Of a DNA stretch of 64,000 bases, positions 12,516 to 23,619 are shown piece after piece (position 1 is the stretch's first letter; each line of letters starts with the position of its first letter). Source of the DNA: Dryocosmus kuriphilus (Eukaryota > Arthropoda > Insecta > Hymenoptera > Cynipidae); assembly GCA_038277395.1 (NCBI GenBank), contig CM076192.1:193505647-193569646 (forward strand). The letters run 5' to 3'. A program made the position numbers and the translations under genes. The notes below the pieces were generated by a model. It worked only from the letters and a program-made list of their open reading frames with translations, was not told where the DNA came from and searched no databases.

Positions 12516-13553
12516 ATTAGGGTGTGCCATGAAAAATCGATAATTTTTTTTCTCACTGTCCCCCCAAAATATCGTAGAATGCGGCCAAACAAAAATTTTA
12601 GCACAGGTGGAGCCATTAATTTCAATTTTAACAAGTCCATAATCGAATTTAAAGTTTTCCCATTGAAATAACATAGAAAAGAGGATTTTTTACATTATTT
12701 AATTACGCAAGCTATGGAAAGAAATTTTTTTCATAAAGTATATATATAAACCTTATTGAGCACTAAATTTTTGACAAAAAATCCCATCCAGGGAAATTTC
12801 AATTATCAATATTAGACTTTCTGTAGAGCCTTAAAGTTACAATTTTTGAATATTTTGTGTTTTTTACATTTTTATGGTAAACTATAGGAGAACGGACAAA
12901 AAGTTAAATCGCAATTTTGTAGTATATCTGACGCACTACAAAAAAGTCTCCAAAAATTTTTCATATTATTAATATACAAGAAGTCATAGATCCAAAATTA
13001 GGCCGAAATTAGCGTTCTCCCGCTGAGAATATATATACCTTGTACGCTAAAAATTAAAGCAATAAGAATTTGTGGGTCTGCAACCTCTTAAATATTAATA
13101 ATGTGAAAAACTTCTCGCAGACATTTTTGTAGTGTCTTAGATAGACTACAAAATTGCAATTTAACTTTTTGTCTTTTCTCCGAAGGTTTAGCTTAAAAAT
13201 GTAAAAAAACACAAAATTTTCAAAAATTGAAATTTTAAGGTTCTACAGAAAGTCAAATATTGATGATAGAAATTTCACTCAATGGAACTTTTTGTCAAAA
13301 ATGTAATGCTGAATAAAGTTTATTTATTTGTTTTATGAAAAAATTTTTTTTCATAGCTAGCTTGTGGAATTAAATAATATAAAAAAATCCTCTTTTCTAT
13401 GTTATTTCAATGGGAAAACTTTAAATTCGATGATGGACCTCTTAAAATTGAAATTATGGGCTCTGCTTGTGAGAGAATTTTCTTTTGGACATATTCTACG
13501 ATATATTGGGGGGAGAGTGAGAAAAAAAAATTATCGATTTTTTTTGGCACACC

Positions 13554-13628
<75 letters not shown>

Positions 13629-16600
13629 AGGCTTTTAACGTTTTCGAGGTTTTTGATTTTAAATAGGGAATATCTAGAATTTATCCAAACCAAAAACACT
13701 CTTTTAAAGTCCAATATCAAAAGCTAAGTAAAAAGTTGTAAAATACGAAACAATCCTCCGATCAATTTGAACCAATGGAACTAAAGGCTTGAAAAGGCTT
13801 CTAGCAAAATTCAAACAAGTAAAACAAAAGAAAAGGAGGGATAAGTGTGTTGCCTTGATAAGGGTGTTGCGTAAGCACCGAAACGTTGAAATTCTTTGCA
13901 ATTGGTTCTCGGTTGGGTTTCTAAACAAAGTAGAAAGAGAAGTCGAGGGAAAGAAAAGGAAGGAAGAGGATTTGGTTGGTTGCCTTCCTTCTTAATTCCT
14001 CTTTTTTTGTTTTTCCTGCTTGAATTTTGCTAGTAGCTTTTTCGCGTATTTAGTTTGGTTGTTTCATATTTGATTGAAGAGTTGTTTTTTATTCAACAAC
14101 ATTTTGCCTACTTTTTATTTTTTTATGTTTTTAAACTTTTCTGGGTTTCGAGGTTTCCAAAGTTCTTTTCTAAAGCTATTTTCTGCAGGATAAATCTCAA
14201 CCATAATAGGTTTTTTTTTTATGTAGGTATCATTAATGGATCGTAGGGGATAAATATAATTTTAATGCTGATGAATTTTGATGCAGCAGCGTATCGCTGG
14301 CTAGGCGCTTGCCAGCCTCTTCAGGTTGGAATTCTAATTTTAAAAAACGAATTAGCACAATCGAAAAGATAAATTGTAAAAACAGGATGTAAAAATAAAA
14401 TAATCGCGAACCTCATTGATCGAAGATATAGGCATTGTAAAAGAACAAATAATTCAAAGATATTTGATCGAATAAAGACATTGATCAGGGTCAGTGAATC
14501 GATTAACAATTTAAAAATTTTAGATGACCTGCTCACAGCAAGGTACAAGCGATACTGAGCGGGGGATGATATCAAACTTTTTGTCACATAGGCACATATG
14601 GACCAACTCACACAAGTATCATTATTGTCGTCCATGAGAGTATAAGTAAGTACACATGATTGACTTAGTGATCAAATATATGAAGAATAGAAAAATAGCT
14701 ATGATTTACTGCATATACGAGTATATTTTCCTTCTTTTTGATACTATTTTGATTGCATGTTGCCCATACACATCAAAACAACTTCAAACATACTTTCAAT
14801 TGGAAAAAAACTACTATATCGCATTTGAAACCAACATAAAAAAACATCTCATCTCTGGCATGGTCCATATTAAATGTAATCAAAATAGTATAAATGAGAA
14901 GGAAGATATATATGCATTGAATCATAGATATTATCCTATGCTTCATAAATTGTGAGTCCATATGTGTGTATACGACGAAAAGTTCGTTATCATCGCCAGG
15001 TCAGTATCGCTAGTACCGTGTCGTGAGCATGTCATCTAAAATTTTAGAATTGTTATTCGGCTCTTTAACTCTTACCAATGTCCTTATTTAATCAAAATTT
15101 TTTTAACTATTTTTTCTTTACCAATGCTGATATCTTCGATCAACGTGGTTTGTGATTATTTTGTTATGTACATAATGCTTTTTTACTTTTTTCTTTGTGA
15201 ATGTGTTTAATTGTTTTTTAAAATTAAGGTTCTAGCCTGAAGTGGTTGGCAAATACCTATCCAACTAAACGCTTCTGCATCAAAATTATTCAGCATAAGA
15301 TATCATTTACACCTTACGATCCATTCATAATATCTAATTCAAATTGAACAGAGAGGATATAATTATACAAGAAATTTGTATTTAACTATTATAATATTTT
15401 CGTGCAGAAGAAATTTCAGATTATTAAACTTCAGGCAATTCTAATTTCCCTCAGACCAGGATCTTCTGTCCTGTAAATAACTTATGAATAGGATCACCGA
15501 GACGAATTAACTGATTTTCATTAGTTAAATATATATTCGCTAGTCTTAGTTACTTCAACCTGCTAGGACACAACAGTTGTTTATAAGAATAAATAAATTA
15601 ATCGTCTGTAGTTTCTCTATCTTTCCTCTCATTTGTTTCAGTTTCTTAACAATATTCACTTCTCTACTGATTTTTGTATAACGATTTTTCTGGAGTCATG
15701 GAAAAATCACAAGAAATGCATTAAATAGGAAAATCATTATAATAAAAACGAATGTTGTACGCAGAATTCTCTACTGCCTATTTTAGATTGTATTTTGATT
15801 AATTTTTTAATTACGTGAGATTACAAATCCAGCTGGTGTTACGAAATAATCTAGTTCGGCTCCTGTCGGTCCGTAAAGCTGTCGGTCAGCTGATTCTGCA
15901 AGAAGCATTAGGATTTTTTACGAACGACGTTTTTCAACGTAACTAATTGTACTTTTGTACCAGTTAATAAAACCTACACTCAATTTCAAAATATATGGTT
16001 TGTTGGCAATTCTTGTCATTCATTTTACGCCAAAATGTGATTTTTCACTCATTTGTTCACTTAACTTAAGCACCTTTTGGAAACTAAATATCTGAGATTC
16101 AAAAGTGAAAGACAAAGTTTCGCGGTTTTTGAGAAAAATTGGAAAACTCGCTTTAAAAAATAATTATTATTATCGCAAGAATGGTTTAGCCCACATAAAA
16201 TTCATGCAATGTCTTTTCTAGTTCAAAACAAATATAAATATGGAGTTTTTGAAAAACTAGTGCAATAGTTGAGCTTTTGATCAAAAAAACATGATTTTTC
16301 CATCAACGATGAATTTTTGACCAAGCAGATTAATCTTGAACACAAAAACTTGAATTTTCAACAAAAATAAAAGAATTTTCAACCAAAAATGTGATAGTTT
16401 AATTTCTAATCATAAGTGATGAATTTTCAACCAAATCGTTGAACTTTCAATTGAAAGAATGAATTATCAACCAAAAATTTAGTAGTTAAATTTTCAACCA
16501 GAAGTAAAAAAAAAAATCAAACAGAAGTACAACAGCTAAATTTTAACCAAAAGTGGTTGAATGTTAAACCAAAAAAAAAACTTTCATTTTAGCAAAAAAA

Positions 16601-19600
16601 AATACGACACAAAATACAACAGCGGAATTTTCAAACAAATTGAATTTTTAGGAATAAGAACATTGGTTTTACAACGAAGAATGCAATAGTTGAATATTTT
16701 TCAAACGATAAAACTAAAACAAGAATAGAACAGCTAAATGGTTAAAAAGTAATTTCTTTGTTGAAAATTCAACTGCTTGGTTGAAGATTAAGCTATATGT
16801 GATTGAAGATCTATATTCTTTTAATCAAAAGGTCCTATTTTTTATTGATAATTCAACTATTTCTAACTGTAAAAAAGTTTTTGTTTAAAAATTAATTTTT
16901 GTATGTTCAGAAATGAACTATAATAATTTTGGTTGAAAACTACTCCGTCATAGTTGAAATTTCAATATTTTTGTTCAAAAATTCATCTTTGTTTAAAAAA
17001 TCATGTTTTTTCTTTAAATTCAATTTTTTCACTGAAAGTAATTTTCTTTTGGTAATAATTCATCTTTCTTGCGTAAAACTTCGACTATTATGTTAAAAAT
17101 TGCTATCTTGTGTCCGAGATTGAACTATTCCGTTGAAAACTAACCTTTTAGAAATTGAACTATTTCTGCTTGAAACCTTAATTATTCTCTTGGATGTGCA
17201 ATACCTGAGCCACTAACGAACCCAGTAAGGAAATATTCTCGAAAATAGACAATGGCTATTCTTATAAGCAAACGTTTTAAACAACAACAAAGAGAATGTA
17301 TTAGTAACAATTACATATATTTAAGATATTACAGTTAAGGTTTCAAAAAAGGAATTAATTACCAAACAATATTAGTTAAATTGAAACGAAAGGAAAAAAA
17401 ACTAAAAAGACGAATTTTCAGCAGGAGAGTTGAATATTTAACTGAAAGAAAAATAGTTCTTAATCAAAAACGCCACTTTTAATCTTCAACCAAATATTTC
17501 GGTTCTTCTTAAGACAAAGGATAAAACTGTCATCAAAAAATTGTTCAATTACTATCAATCAAAGGCAAGGACATTTTTGAAAAAGTTGAATTTTGGATAA
17601 GAAAAATTACCTTTGAACCAAAAATAGTTGAATTTACAACCAAAAAACATGATTTTTCAAAAACGGTTAATTCTTAACAAAATCCATGAATTTCATCAAA
17701 AAAAAAAGAAAAGTTCATATTGCGAACCAAAAAATCTGCCCACTTCGTGGGCGCATTCTCATCGTGCGCTGCGCGAGCCGCGCTTCGCCTGAGGTATGAG
17801 CGCGCCTCGGCCCGCGAGACCTGATGGTCGTCGCGCTTCGCGCTGTGATATTTTTGAACCTCGCGCTTCGCGCTCGGGTGTTTCTGGTCCTCACATTTCG
17901 TGCTCGGTTTATGTTGCTAATGGATCTGAAGTTTTCAGAAAACACGCGTGTAATAAAGTTATTAAATTTAAATTTTATTAAAAATTATAAGAAAATTTAG
18001 TGTCCGCCGCGATTCGCGCTTCGATATATTTAAACGTCGCCGTGGCGATCGAGTACTTTTGGTCCTTGCACTTTTCAGGACACTTTTCGCAAGTTTTCAA
18101 AACACTTGCTTTTAATGGTATGATAAAATTTGAATTTTATTAAAAATTACAAAAGGAATTATTTTACTTAGGCTCAATCACCCTTAGAGAATAAATTTTC
18201 ATCACGACACACTCGCTTCGCGCTCGACAATTAATTTTTTTTTTAAATCCACTGTAGATTAGTAATGTTTTTTTTGTGATTTTCCAAATATTCACAATGC
18301 AGGTTTTCCATTCCTAAAACTAAAACAATGAGTATTATAAATAATATTTTTAGGTTTTTCCAAGGTGGAAAATTCTGATCGTTCATATTATCTCATATCT
18401 AGCATAATTTTGCTGCAAAGTGGATATCTTTATATTTAATACCATATTTCACGAATAACTCAAAAAAATATGCGAATTTACAAAAGAAATTATAGCGAGC
18501 AATTTTGCAAATATTTTCGAGGTGAACAAATTTATTTATTATCATTTCTTTCGTATCTTGCACAGTTTGGCGGGAAATTTGAATTTTTGATTTTGTAATA
18601 GCGTTTTCTCGATTAAAAGCAAAACCGTGCATTTGACCAAAAAATGGTTGCAACAAAATTTGAAAATATTTTTGAGTTGAATAACTTTGTCCGCTATGAT
18701 TCTTCTCTATCTTGAATATATTGGCAGGAAACTACAGTTACTTCCTTTTAAACAACGTTTTCTCTATTAAAACAAAAATCGTACATTTTATCGAAAAACG
18801 GTTGAGAAAAGATTGGTGGACTTTTTTGGGGCACTCAATTTTACTTATATATTTATTTTGTGTACCTCGCATAGTTTAGCTGAAAAATCGATTTCTTGAT
18901 TTTTTGAAACCGTTTTTGATGAATAAAACCTGAATCGTTGGTCAAAAATCGCTGGTCGACGAGCGTGTCCTTTCTTTTTACGCCTTAAAGAAGCGTGCCA
19001 AAGCGCAATCCAATCCGATATGTTCTCCGAAAGTTATCGCGTCCACAAGCGACAGCGACGACAACGACAACGATGACAACCCACAGAGAATCCGTAGTCA
19101 AAACCGGTTTTCTGACTCATTGAGTCTCAAAACGTGAAGATTTGATGAAAACACTTTTGTGGGGGGGGGGGGGGGGGGGTGAAGTTTTACATATACTCTA
19201 ATACCTTATCTGATTAGAATGTAAAAATTGAGTTCTCAAACAACAGTGAAACAGATAAATTCTTAATAAAAAAAAAATTAATGTTGAACCACCAACTGTT
19301 AGGGTTTCAGCCAAAAAATATGATTTTCCAACATGAGATCAATTCATAAAAAAAAGATTCACAGCTTTCTAAAAAAATATTTAAAAATTACATTCAAAAA
19401 GATATTGTAGAGTATATGAAAAGACATTTGCAAAGCACTATAAACAATATCTGTACTTTTTTTAAGAAAACAATTTTTACAACAATTTTTTTTTACATGC
19501 TCATCAGAGAAGGTATTAAATTTATGTAACATTTGATACCCCCCCCCCCCCCCCCCCACTTATCATCAAAACCCCACGTTTTAAAGCCCCCTCAGTCAGA

Positions 19601-22600
19601 AAAAAAACGGTTTTTACGACGGTGTCTGTCTGTTGTTGTCGTTGTCGTTGTTGTTGTCGTTATCGTTGTCGCGTGTGGTCGCGAAAAATTTCGAAAGACT
19701 CATATGATTGGATTGTGCCTTGGCACACTTCTTTAAAGCGTAAGAAGAAAGGACGGGTTTGTTAACCAGAGGTTTTTGACCAACAATTATGATTTTATCC
19801 ATCAAAAATGGTTTTTAAAAAATAAAAAATCGATTTTTGGCTAAGCTATGCGAGATACAAAAAAACAAAGAAAGCAAAATTGTTCACCTCACAAAAATTG
19901 TCAAATTTTATTTTAATCATTTTTTGATAAAAAGCACGGTTTTTGTTTTAATCGAGAAAACGTTATTAAAAATAAAAGTTCAAATTTCCCGCCAAACTGC
20001 ACAAGATACGAAAAAAATTATAATAAACATGGCTATTCATCTCAAAAGGATCTACAAATTGGCCTCCTTTCATTTTTTTGAAGAGACACGTAGTTTTTGA
20101 GTTATTCGTGAAACATGTTATGAATTATAAAGAAAACCACTTTACAGCAACACTATGGAAAATATGAGAAAATATTAACAAGCAGAATTGTTCACGCTTG
20201 AAAGAGCTACAAAGTTTATTAATAAGACTCATCGTTTTAGTTTTCAGAATAGAAATCCTGCATAGTGAAAATTTGCAAAATTACAAAAAAAACTTTACCA
20301 ATCTGTAATGTGCTTTAAAAAAATGAAATTTTCGAGCGCTAAGCGCGAATGTCATGATGAGATTGTATTCCTTAAGGACGATAGAGCCTTAAGTAAAATA
20401 ATTTCTTTTGTAATTTTTAATTTAAAGGTTTATAGGATCCATAAACACCGAGAGCGTGGCGCGAGGTAAATAACCTGTGGAGCGTGAAGCGCGAGTGCCG
20501 TAAATAACGTATTGAACGCGAAGCGCGAGCGCCAACAGACGCGCGCTGCAGGCGCGCGCATACCTCGCGCGAGGCGCGGAGCGTTAAGGGTGCGATGAGA
20601 ATGTGCCCGCAAAGCGGGCAAATTTTGTTGTTTAAAGATTCATCTAATGTGTTAAAAATTCGTCTTTTTCAGTCAAAAGTTGAAGTGTTCCTTTGAAAAT
20701 TAATCCTTTCTTGTTGAGAATATCAATACTTTTGATTGGAAACTCACTTATTTTTTTTTAAAGTGTTATTTTTGTGGGAAGGTTTCAAATATGTAAAACT
20801 GTTCAATATAAAAAAAGGAAATAGTTCAATGTGAAAGTAAAGAAGTTTAATTCTGAACCAAAAATAGAACAGCTAAGCTTTATAAAAAAGCATTAATTTT
20901 AAATAAAAATAAATAAATTTTCAACAAACAAAAATCAAACTTCAAGAAAAAAGTTTAGATTTTAATATCTCGTGCTTGCTTGTAAATACACTATTCTTCA
21001 AAAGATTTTTGTTCAGTCTTTGTTAATCGCGTTAAATAGAAGTGAATAATATAAGGTAAATAGATTGTGTTAGTAGTTCTGATTTTTCGGTTATGAAGCA
21101 AACACTTGGAAATACGTGACATTGGTGAAGGAGAAGTATATTAGAATTTCCGAAACGCGGCCTCATATTGTTTCAGTAAAGTTAAAAATATGTTACACAA
21201 TTGTGTTTGTTGATTAAACTTTTAGCTCCGGCACAAATATTTCGAACGATTTTAAGACACCGCCAGGGGTTTCGCGATGTTCTAGAGAAATTTAATGAAT
21301 AAGTTTAATTCAATTTATTACGAAAATATTCAGTTCTTTTACAAAAACATACAGGATTTCATCATTTTCGGTTATGATAGAGAATCCTGAATCCTTCCTT
21401 TGACAATCTAACCACAAAAAAGCTTACTTCTGCACTGTGTTTTCGAAAGACGTTTATTTTAGGTCATCTGAGGTGATTGGCACGAAAGACTAATATTTTT
21501 TCTGAAAAGATGTAAAAGGTAATGAATCAAGCTCAATATAATCTCGAAAAAAATATAACAAATTGAGACTTACATAAAAAGGATTTATTTTCAACTAAAT
21601 TATTAAATTTTCAACCGGAAACAGTTAATTCACCAGAAAAATATAATAGTTGAATTTTTAAACGAAAATTAAAAAACTTGAGCCAAATATGTAACAGCTA
21701 AATTCTGATCCAAGAATAGTTGAATCTTCAACTAGAAAAATATACCTTTCAACCAAAATATTTGGATTTTTAATCAAAATATTTGAATCTTAAACCAAAA
21801 AGGGTAAAGAACTAACAATCGAGAATTTTTAAATTGAATGGAACTTATGCAAATTTTTAATGGAACAATTTAGTGTTGACTTGAAGAAGACCAATCATTA
21901 ATAAATTATTTCAATTCCTGCACAAGAAATATTAACTGAAAGAAAATGGATTTTTAGCCAAACAGTTGATTTTAACCAAAGAACATCATGTTTGGACAAC
22001 AGATAGTTTGTTAATGAAATTGGGGAATTTCCAAGATATAGTAAATTTATGAATGGAACAAGTCAATTTTGAAAAATAGCATTAATTTTTAAAAAATGCT
22101 TGAACTTTTAACCTCAATATTTAGACTTTTTATAAGAAATCACATTTTGAAACAAATAAAATGACTTATAATCATAAATTGTGACATTTTCAAAAACAAA
22201 GAATAATTTTTCAATGTAACACTTTAATGCATGACTGAAAAAGACCAGTATTTAAAAACTATTTCAATTTTCACACAAGAAATATGAGTCTAAACAAAAA
22301 GGTGTATTTTGAGCCAAGCAGTCGAATTTACAAGCAAAACGATGATTTTAATACCAGAGATAGTTTGCTAACAAGCAGTAAAACTAAACAGGTACAAGGA
22401 TCGTAACATATGGTGTAATTGTTTCGAAGTAAATACAAATTTGAATGGAATATATTTAAGGTCCTTCAAAAAATTAGAGATATAATATATTTAGCATAAA
22501 GGTGGCAGAGAGAAAGACATGTGGAGTGTAATTATTGTAACATAGATGTTACATACACGTTTACGAATTTACCGCAAATTCTCTGGATTTAAATACTTTT

Positions 22601-23544
22601 TTATTCGTAAAGATGATAAAATAGGATTGCCAACAAACTACTTGATATGAATTAATAAAAGTATTTTTTCGGTAAGCCCATAATTATGCAGTAGGACGAA
22701 ACACTTGGAACAATTGTAATGTATGGTGTAATTGTGTCAGAGTGAAATACAAATTTTGTTGGAACATATTAAGGCTTTATAAAAAATTAGAGAAATAATA
22801 TATTTTTATAAAGAAGAACGGAAGGAAAGAGATTTAAAGTGAAATTTCAGTAACATATTGTGCCATACACGTACAGAGATTTAACGCAACAAGTCTGGAT
22901 TTAAACATTCTTTTTACAAAAGATGATAAATGATAATATTGACAAAGAATTACTTTATATGAAATATATGATAAAACTGTTTTTTCGGTCAGCGCATAAT
23001 TGTACACAAAGATGAAACACGTGTAATGATAGTAACATGTGGTGTAATTTTTGCAACGCGAAATAAAAAATTGAACATAATATGATATTCTACAAAAATT
23101 AGAAATAATTAGCATATTTTTTCATAAACAATGACTGAGGGAAGGCTTGTGCAGTGTAATTATGTTAACATATGTTACATACGCGTATACGGATTTAACG
23201 CAGCAAGTTTGGATTGAAATTTTTTTTAATAAGAAATGATAAAGTATAATTCTGAGCCAATTATTTTATATGAATTACTCAAATTACGTTTTCGTTAAAC
23301 ACACAATTTCGCAGCAAGCAGAAATACATGTAATGATAATAAAATATGGTGTAGTTGCTTCAAGGTGAACTACGGATCTGAATGGAATATATGCTTTCCG
23401 GAAAAAAAATTTTTGAATAGAGACAAGACCTGGATTTGAGACATTTAGAGATATGATCTATTTGGTATAACGGAAATTCTACCTACCAACAGAATCAAGA
23501 ATTGCCACAAATATGAAAGACAGAACACAAACAAATACTCTCAT
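8362..23544 (-). CDS. Candidate secreted protein gene, six short exons, all introns phase 1
   Basis: Reconstructed by hand from splice sites on the minus strand. Exon 1 is 23,544-23,487 (ATG in context CAAAATG; codes MRVFVCVLSFIFVAILDSV, a signal peptide). Exon 2 is 15,895-15,815, exon 3 12,111-12,031, exon 4 8,949-8,905, exon 5 8,815-8,702, and exon 6 8,543-8,362 with the stop. Each internal exon starts with two bases and ends with one base of a split codon, so every junction keeps frame and the product is about 186 residues. Acceptors are strong (TTTTTTCTTACAG at exon 3); the best donor is GTAAGTTT (exon 3). Exon 4's donor (GTGACG) is weak and exon 6 is the least certain. The mature part has an N-K-S sequon and a lysine-rich tail. 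I do not recognise the family; a rapidly evolving secreted protein is inference. Introns hold fold-backs and tandem repeats. Confidence 0.55.
8702..8949 (-). CDS. Exons 4 and 5 of the candidate secreted gene: related, duplicated exons
   Basis: Exon 5 (8,815-8,702, 114 nt) and exon 4 (8,949-8,905, 45 nt) both follow the same acceptor (TTCTTACAG) and similar upstream intron sequence. They share an aligned core: I-P-N-Q-D-H-L-D-D-G-D in exon 4 with its intron edge, and I-D-N-L-E-P-S-D-G-D in exon 5. Exon 4 looks like a shortened duplicate whose original donor was lost. A third partial copy of the flank lies near 9,000-9,035 (AACTTAGAATATAATTGG). Confidence 0.5.
9040..10270. other. AT-rich intronic sequence, no gene seen
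   Basis: Lies in intron 3 of the candidate secreted gene. From about 9,640 to 10,220 it is a degenerate run of AAGAATTTCAAAAG-like words, similar in texture to 31,660-31,880. No frame or terminus that I can support. Confidence 0.4.
10280..11440. repeat. GC-richer island with a diverged ~290-bp tandem duplication
   Basis: Two adjacent units share, in order, GGCAA(G/A)TGGCGC, GGATTCTGAGTG, GCTCAGAACC or CACTCAGAACC, TCATTAAC and GCCGCCAGAAATA. They begin near 10,725 and 11,010 (spacing about 285-290 bp), and GCCGCCAGAAATA recurs at about 10,888 and 11,178. Base composition is clearly less AT-rich than the surroundings. Both units carry a minus-strand frame ending in YFWR-x-x-stop, but I know no protein like it. 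It could be a promoter or CpG-type island or the remains of another element. Confidence 0.6.
11655..11815. repeat. Dispersed repeat, also present at 59.2-59.4 kb
   Basis: The sequence CTGTCAATAGCGAGACAATCG through AATCATTTAGGAGGC matches 59,248-59,392 in the same orientation at roughly 70% identity by eye. On the minus strand one frame is shared (GEVRSTYDCLAIDRL versus SEVRHTYDRLAADRS), suggesting a former coding segment or a retrotransposon part. The second copy adjoins a BEL/Pao remnant. Confidence 0.6.
12478..13626. mobile_element. Fold-back (long-TIR MITE) flanked by AT microsatellites
   Basis: TTAGGGTGTGCCA at 12,517-12,529 is inverted at the right end (TGGCACACCCTAA, ending 13,557). 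Arms of about 500 bp pair almost throughout: GTTATTTCAATGGGAAAACTTTAAATTCGA-type sequence lies near 12,640-12,675 and 13,400-13,430. Internal sequence around 13,000-13,080 is unpaired. An (AT)n tract lies at each border (12,478-12,511 and 13,558-13,626), implying insertion into a TA-rich target. No transposase frame. It sits in intron 2 of the candidate secreted gene. The superfamily is undetermined. Confidence 0.85.
13795..14035. repeat. Short inverted repeat with a CCGAAACGTTG motif
   Basis: CTTCTAGCAAAATTCAAAC at about 13,799 is inverted at about 14,015-14,035 (GCTTGAATTTTGCTAGTAGC), flanking about 200 bp. Inside, at 13,853-13,887, CCTTGATAAGGGTG and AAGCACCGAAACGTTG form a small stem. I associate such motifs with Penelope-like retroelement ends or hammerhead-like cores; the core here (CTTGATAAG) is imperfect. 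Confidence 0.45.
14228..15335. mobile_element. Fold-back element, ~500-bp arms
   Basis: Left end ATGGATCGTAGGGGATAAAT (about 14,234) and right end ATTTACACCTTACGATCCAT (about 15,306-15,325) are inverted copies. Pairing continues through TTTTGATGCAG / CTGCATCAAAA and through AAAATTTTAGATGACCTGCTCAC (left) and GAGCATGTCATCTAAAATTTT (right). The centre is near 14,780. Arms differ by many substitutions, so the structure is old. No protein recognised; ORFs at 14,321-14,955 are repeat shadows. Confidence 0.8.
15336..15814. other. Intronic sequence, no feature seen
   Basis: Part of intron 2 of the candidate secreted gene between the fold-back element and exon 2. Nothing recognisable. Confidence 0.4.
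15960..16250. other. Upstream flank of exon 2, homologous to the upstream flank of exon 3
   Basis: The stretch around 15,935-16,045 (AACTAATTGTACTTTTGTACC, TTCAAAATATATGG, GTCATTCATTT) resembles 12,153-12,250 upstream of exon 3 (CCAAATTGTATTTTCGTAAC, TTCAAAATATATG, ATCACTCATTT). This supports origin of exons 2 and 3 by segmental duplication. Confidence 0.55.
16250..17220. repeat. Degenerate TTTTCAACCAAAA minisatellite that switches strand
   Basis: From about 16,290 to 16,750 the units read AATTTTCAACCAAAA. From about 16,755 to 17,190 they read TTGGTTGAAAATT, i.e. the opposite orientation. The tract is therefore itself an inverted arrangement centred near 16,755. The same family recurs at 17,400-17,730, 20,640-22,380, 24,150-24,700 and 43,620-44,200. 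Confidence 0.75.
17737..20620. mobile_element. Fold-back element with G18/C17 tracts and GCGCTTCGCG arrays
   Basis: TGCCCACTTCGTGGGCGCATTC (starting 17,737) is mirrored by ATGTGCCCGCAAAGCGGGCA at the right end (20,601-20,620). Both arms contain runs of CGCGCTTCGCGCTCG and then CCCGCCAAACT-type sequence (left about 18,560, right about 19,985). Then come a CGACAACGACAACG / CGTTGTCGTTGTTG tract (19,050-19,080; 19,635-19,675) and finally a homopolymer G run at 19,161-19,178 opposite a C run at 19,541-19,557. The centre is near 19,360. No credible protein. It lies in intron 1 of the candidate secreted gene. Confidence 0.8.
20640..22385. repeat. Degenerate TTCAACCAAA-family tracts with no gene seen
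   Basis: Mostly AATTTTCAACC/AATTTTTAACCAAA units (clearest at 20,840-20,950 and 21,590-22,380). The unique-looking interval 20,990-21,540 has no frame or splice pattern that I could connect to the neighbouring gene. Confidence 0.5.
22390..23440. repeat. ~312-bp tandem repeat, about 3.3 copies, in intron 1
   Basis: The phrase TGGTGTAATTGTTTC and variants recur at about 22,411, 22,724, 23,041 and 23,348 (steps 313, 317, 307). Other shared landmarks per unit are GTAACAT...GTTACATACACG, GATTTAACGCA(A)CAAG, GATGATAAA and TTTTTTCGGT. The copies are strongly diverged, so the array is old. It ends about 50 bp from exon 1 of the candidate secreted gene. Confidence 0.8.
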
Positions 23545-23571
23545 TTTGCTTGATATAAAGTGCTAATTTGT

Positions 23572-23608
23572 AAAGCAATCCTTGAGCTTCAGCCACTTCT
23601 ATATATAC
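23572..23608 (-). promoter_or_regulatory. TATA-box promoter of the candidate secreted gene
   Basis: On the minus strand GGTATATATAGAAG (TATATATA at 23,607-23,600) stands about 56-63 bp upstream of the ATG at 23,544. A start of transcription near 23,575 would give a 5' leader of about 30 nt. The start codon context CAAAATGA fits the insect consensus. Confidence 0.5.
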
Positions 23609-23619
23609 CAACCATTATC

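Noticed and set aside
13364..13720. ORFs with YIYIYIYI tails
   Set aside because: Reading through (AT)n; the non-repeat part belongs to the fold-back arm.
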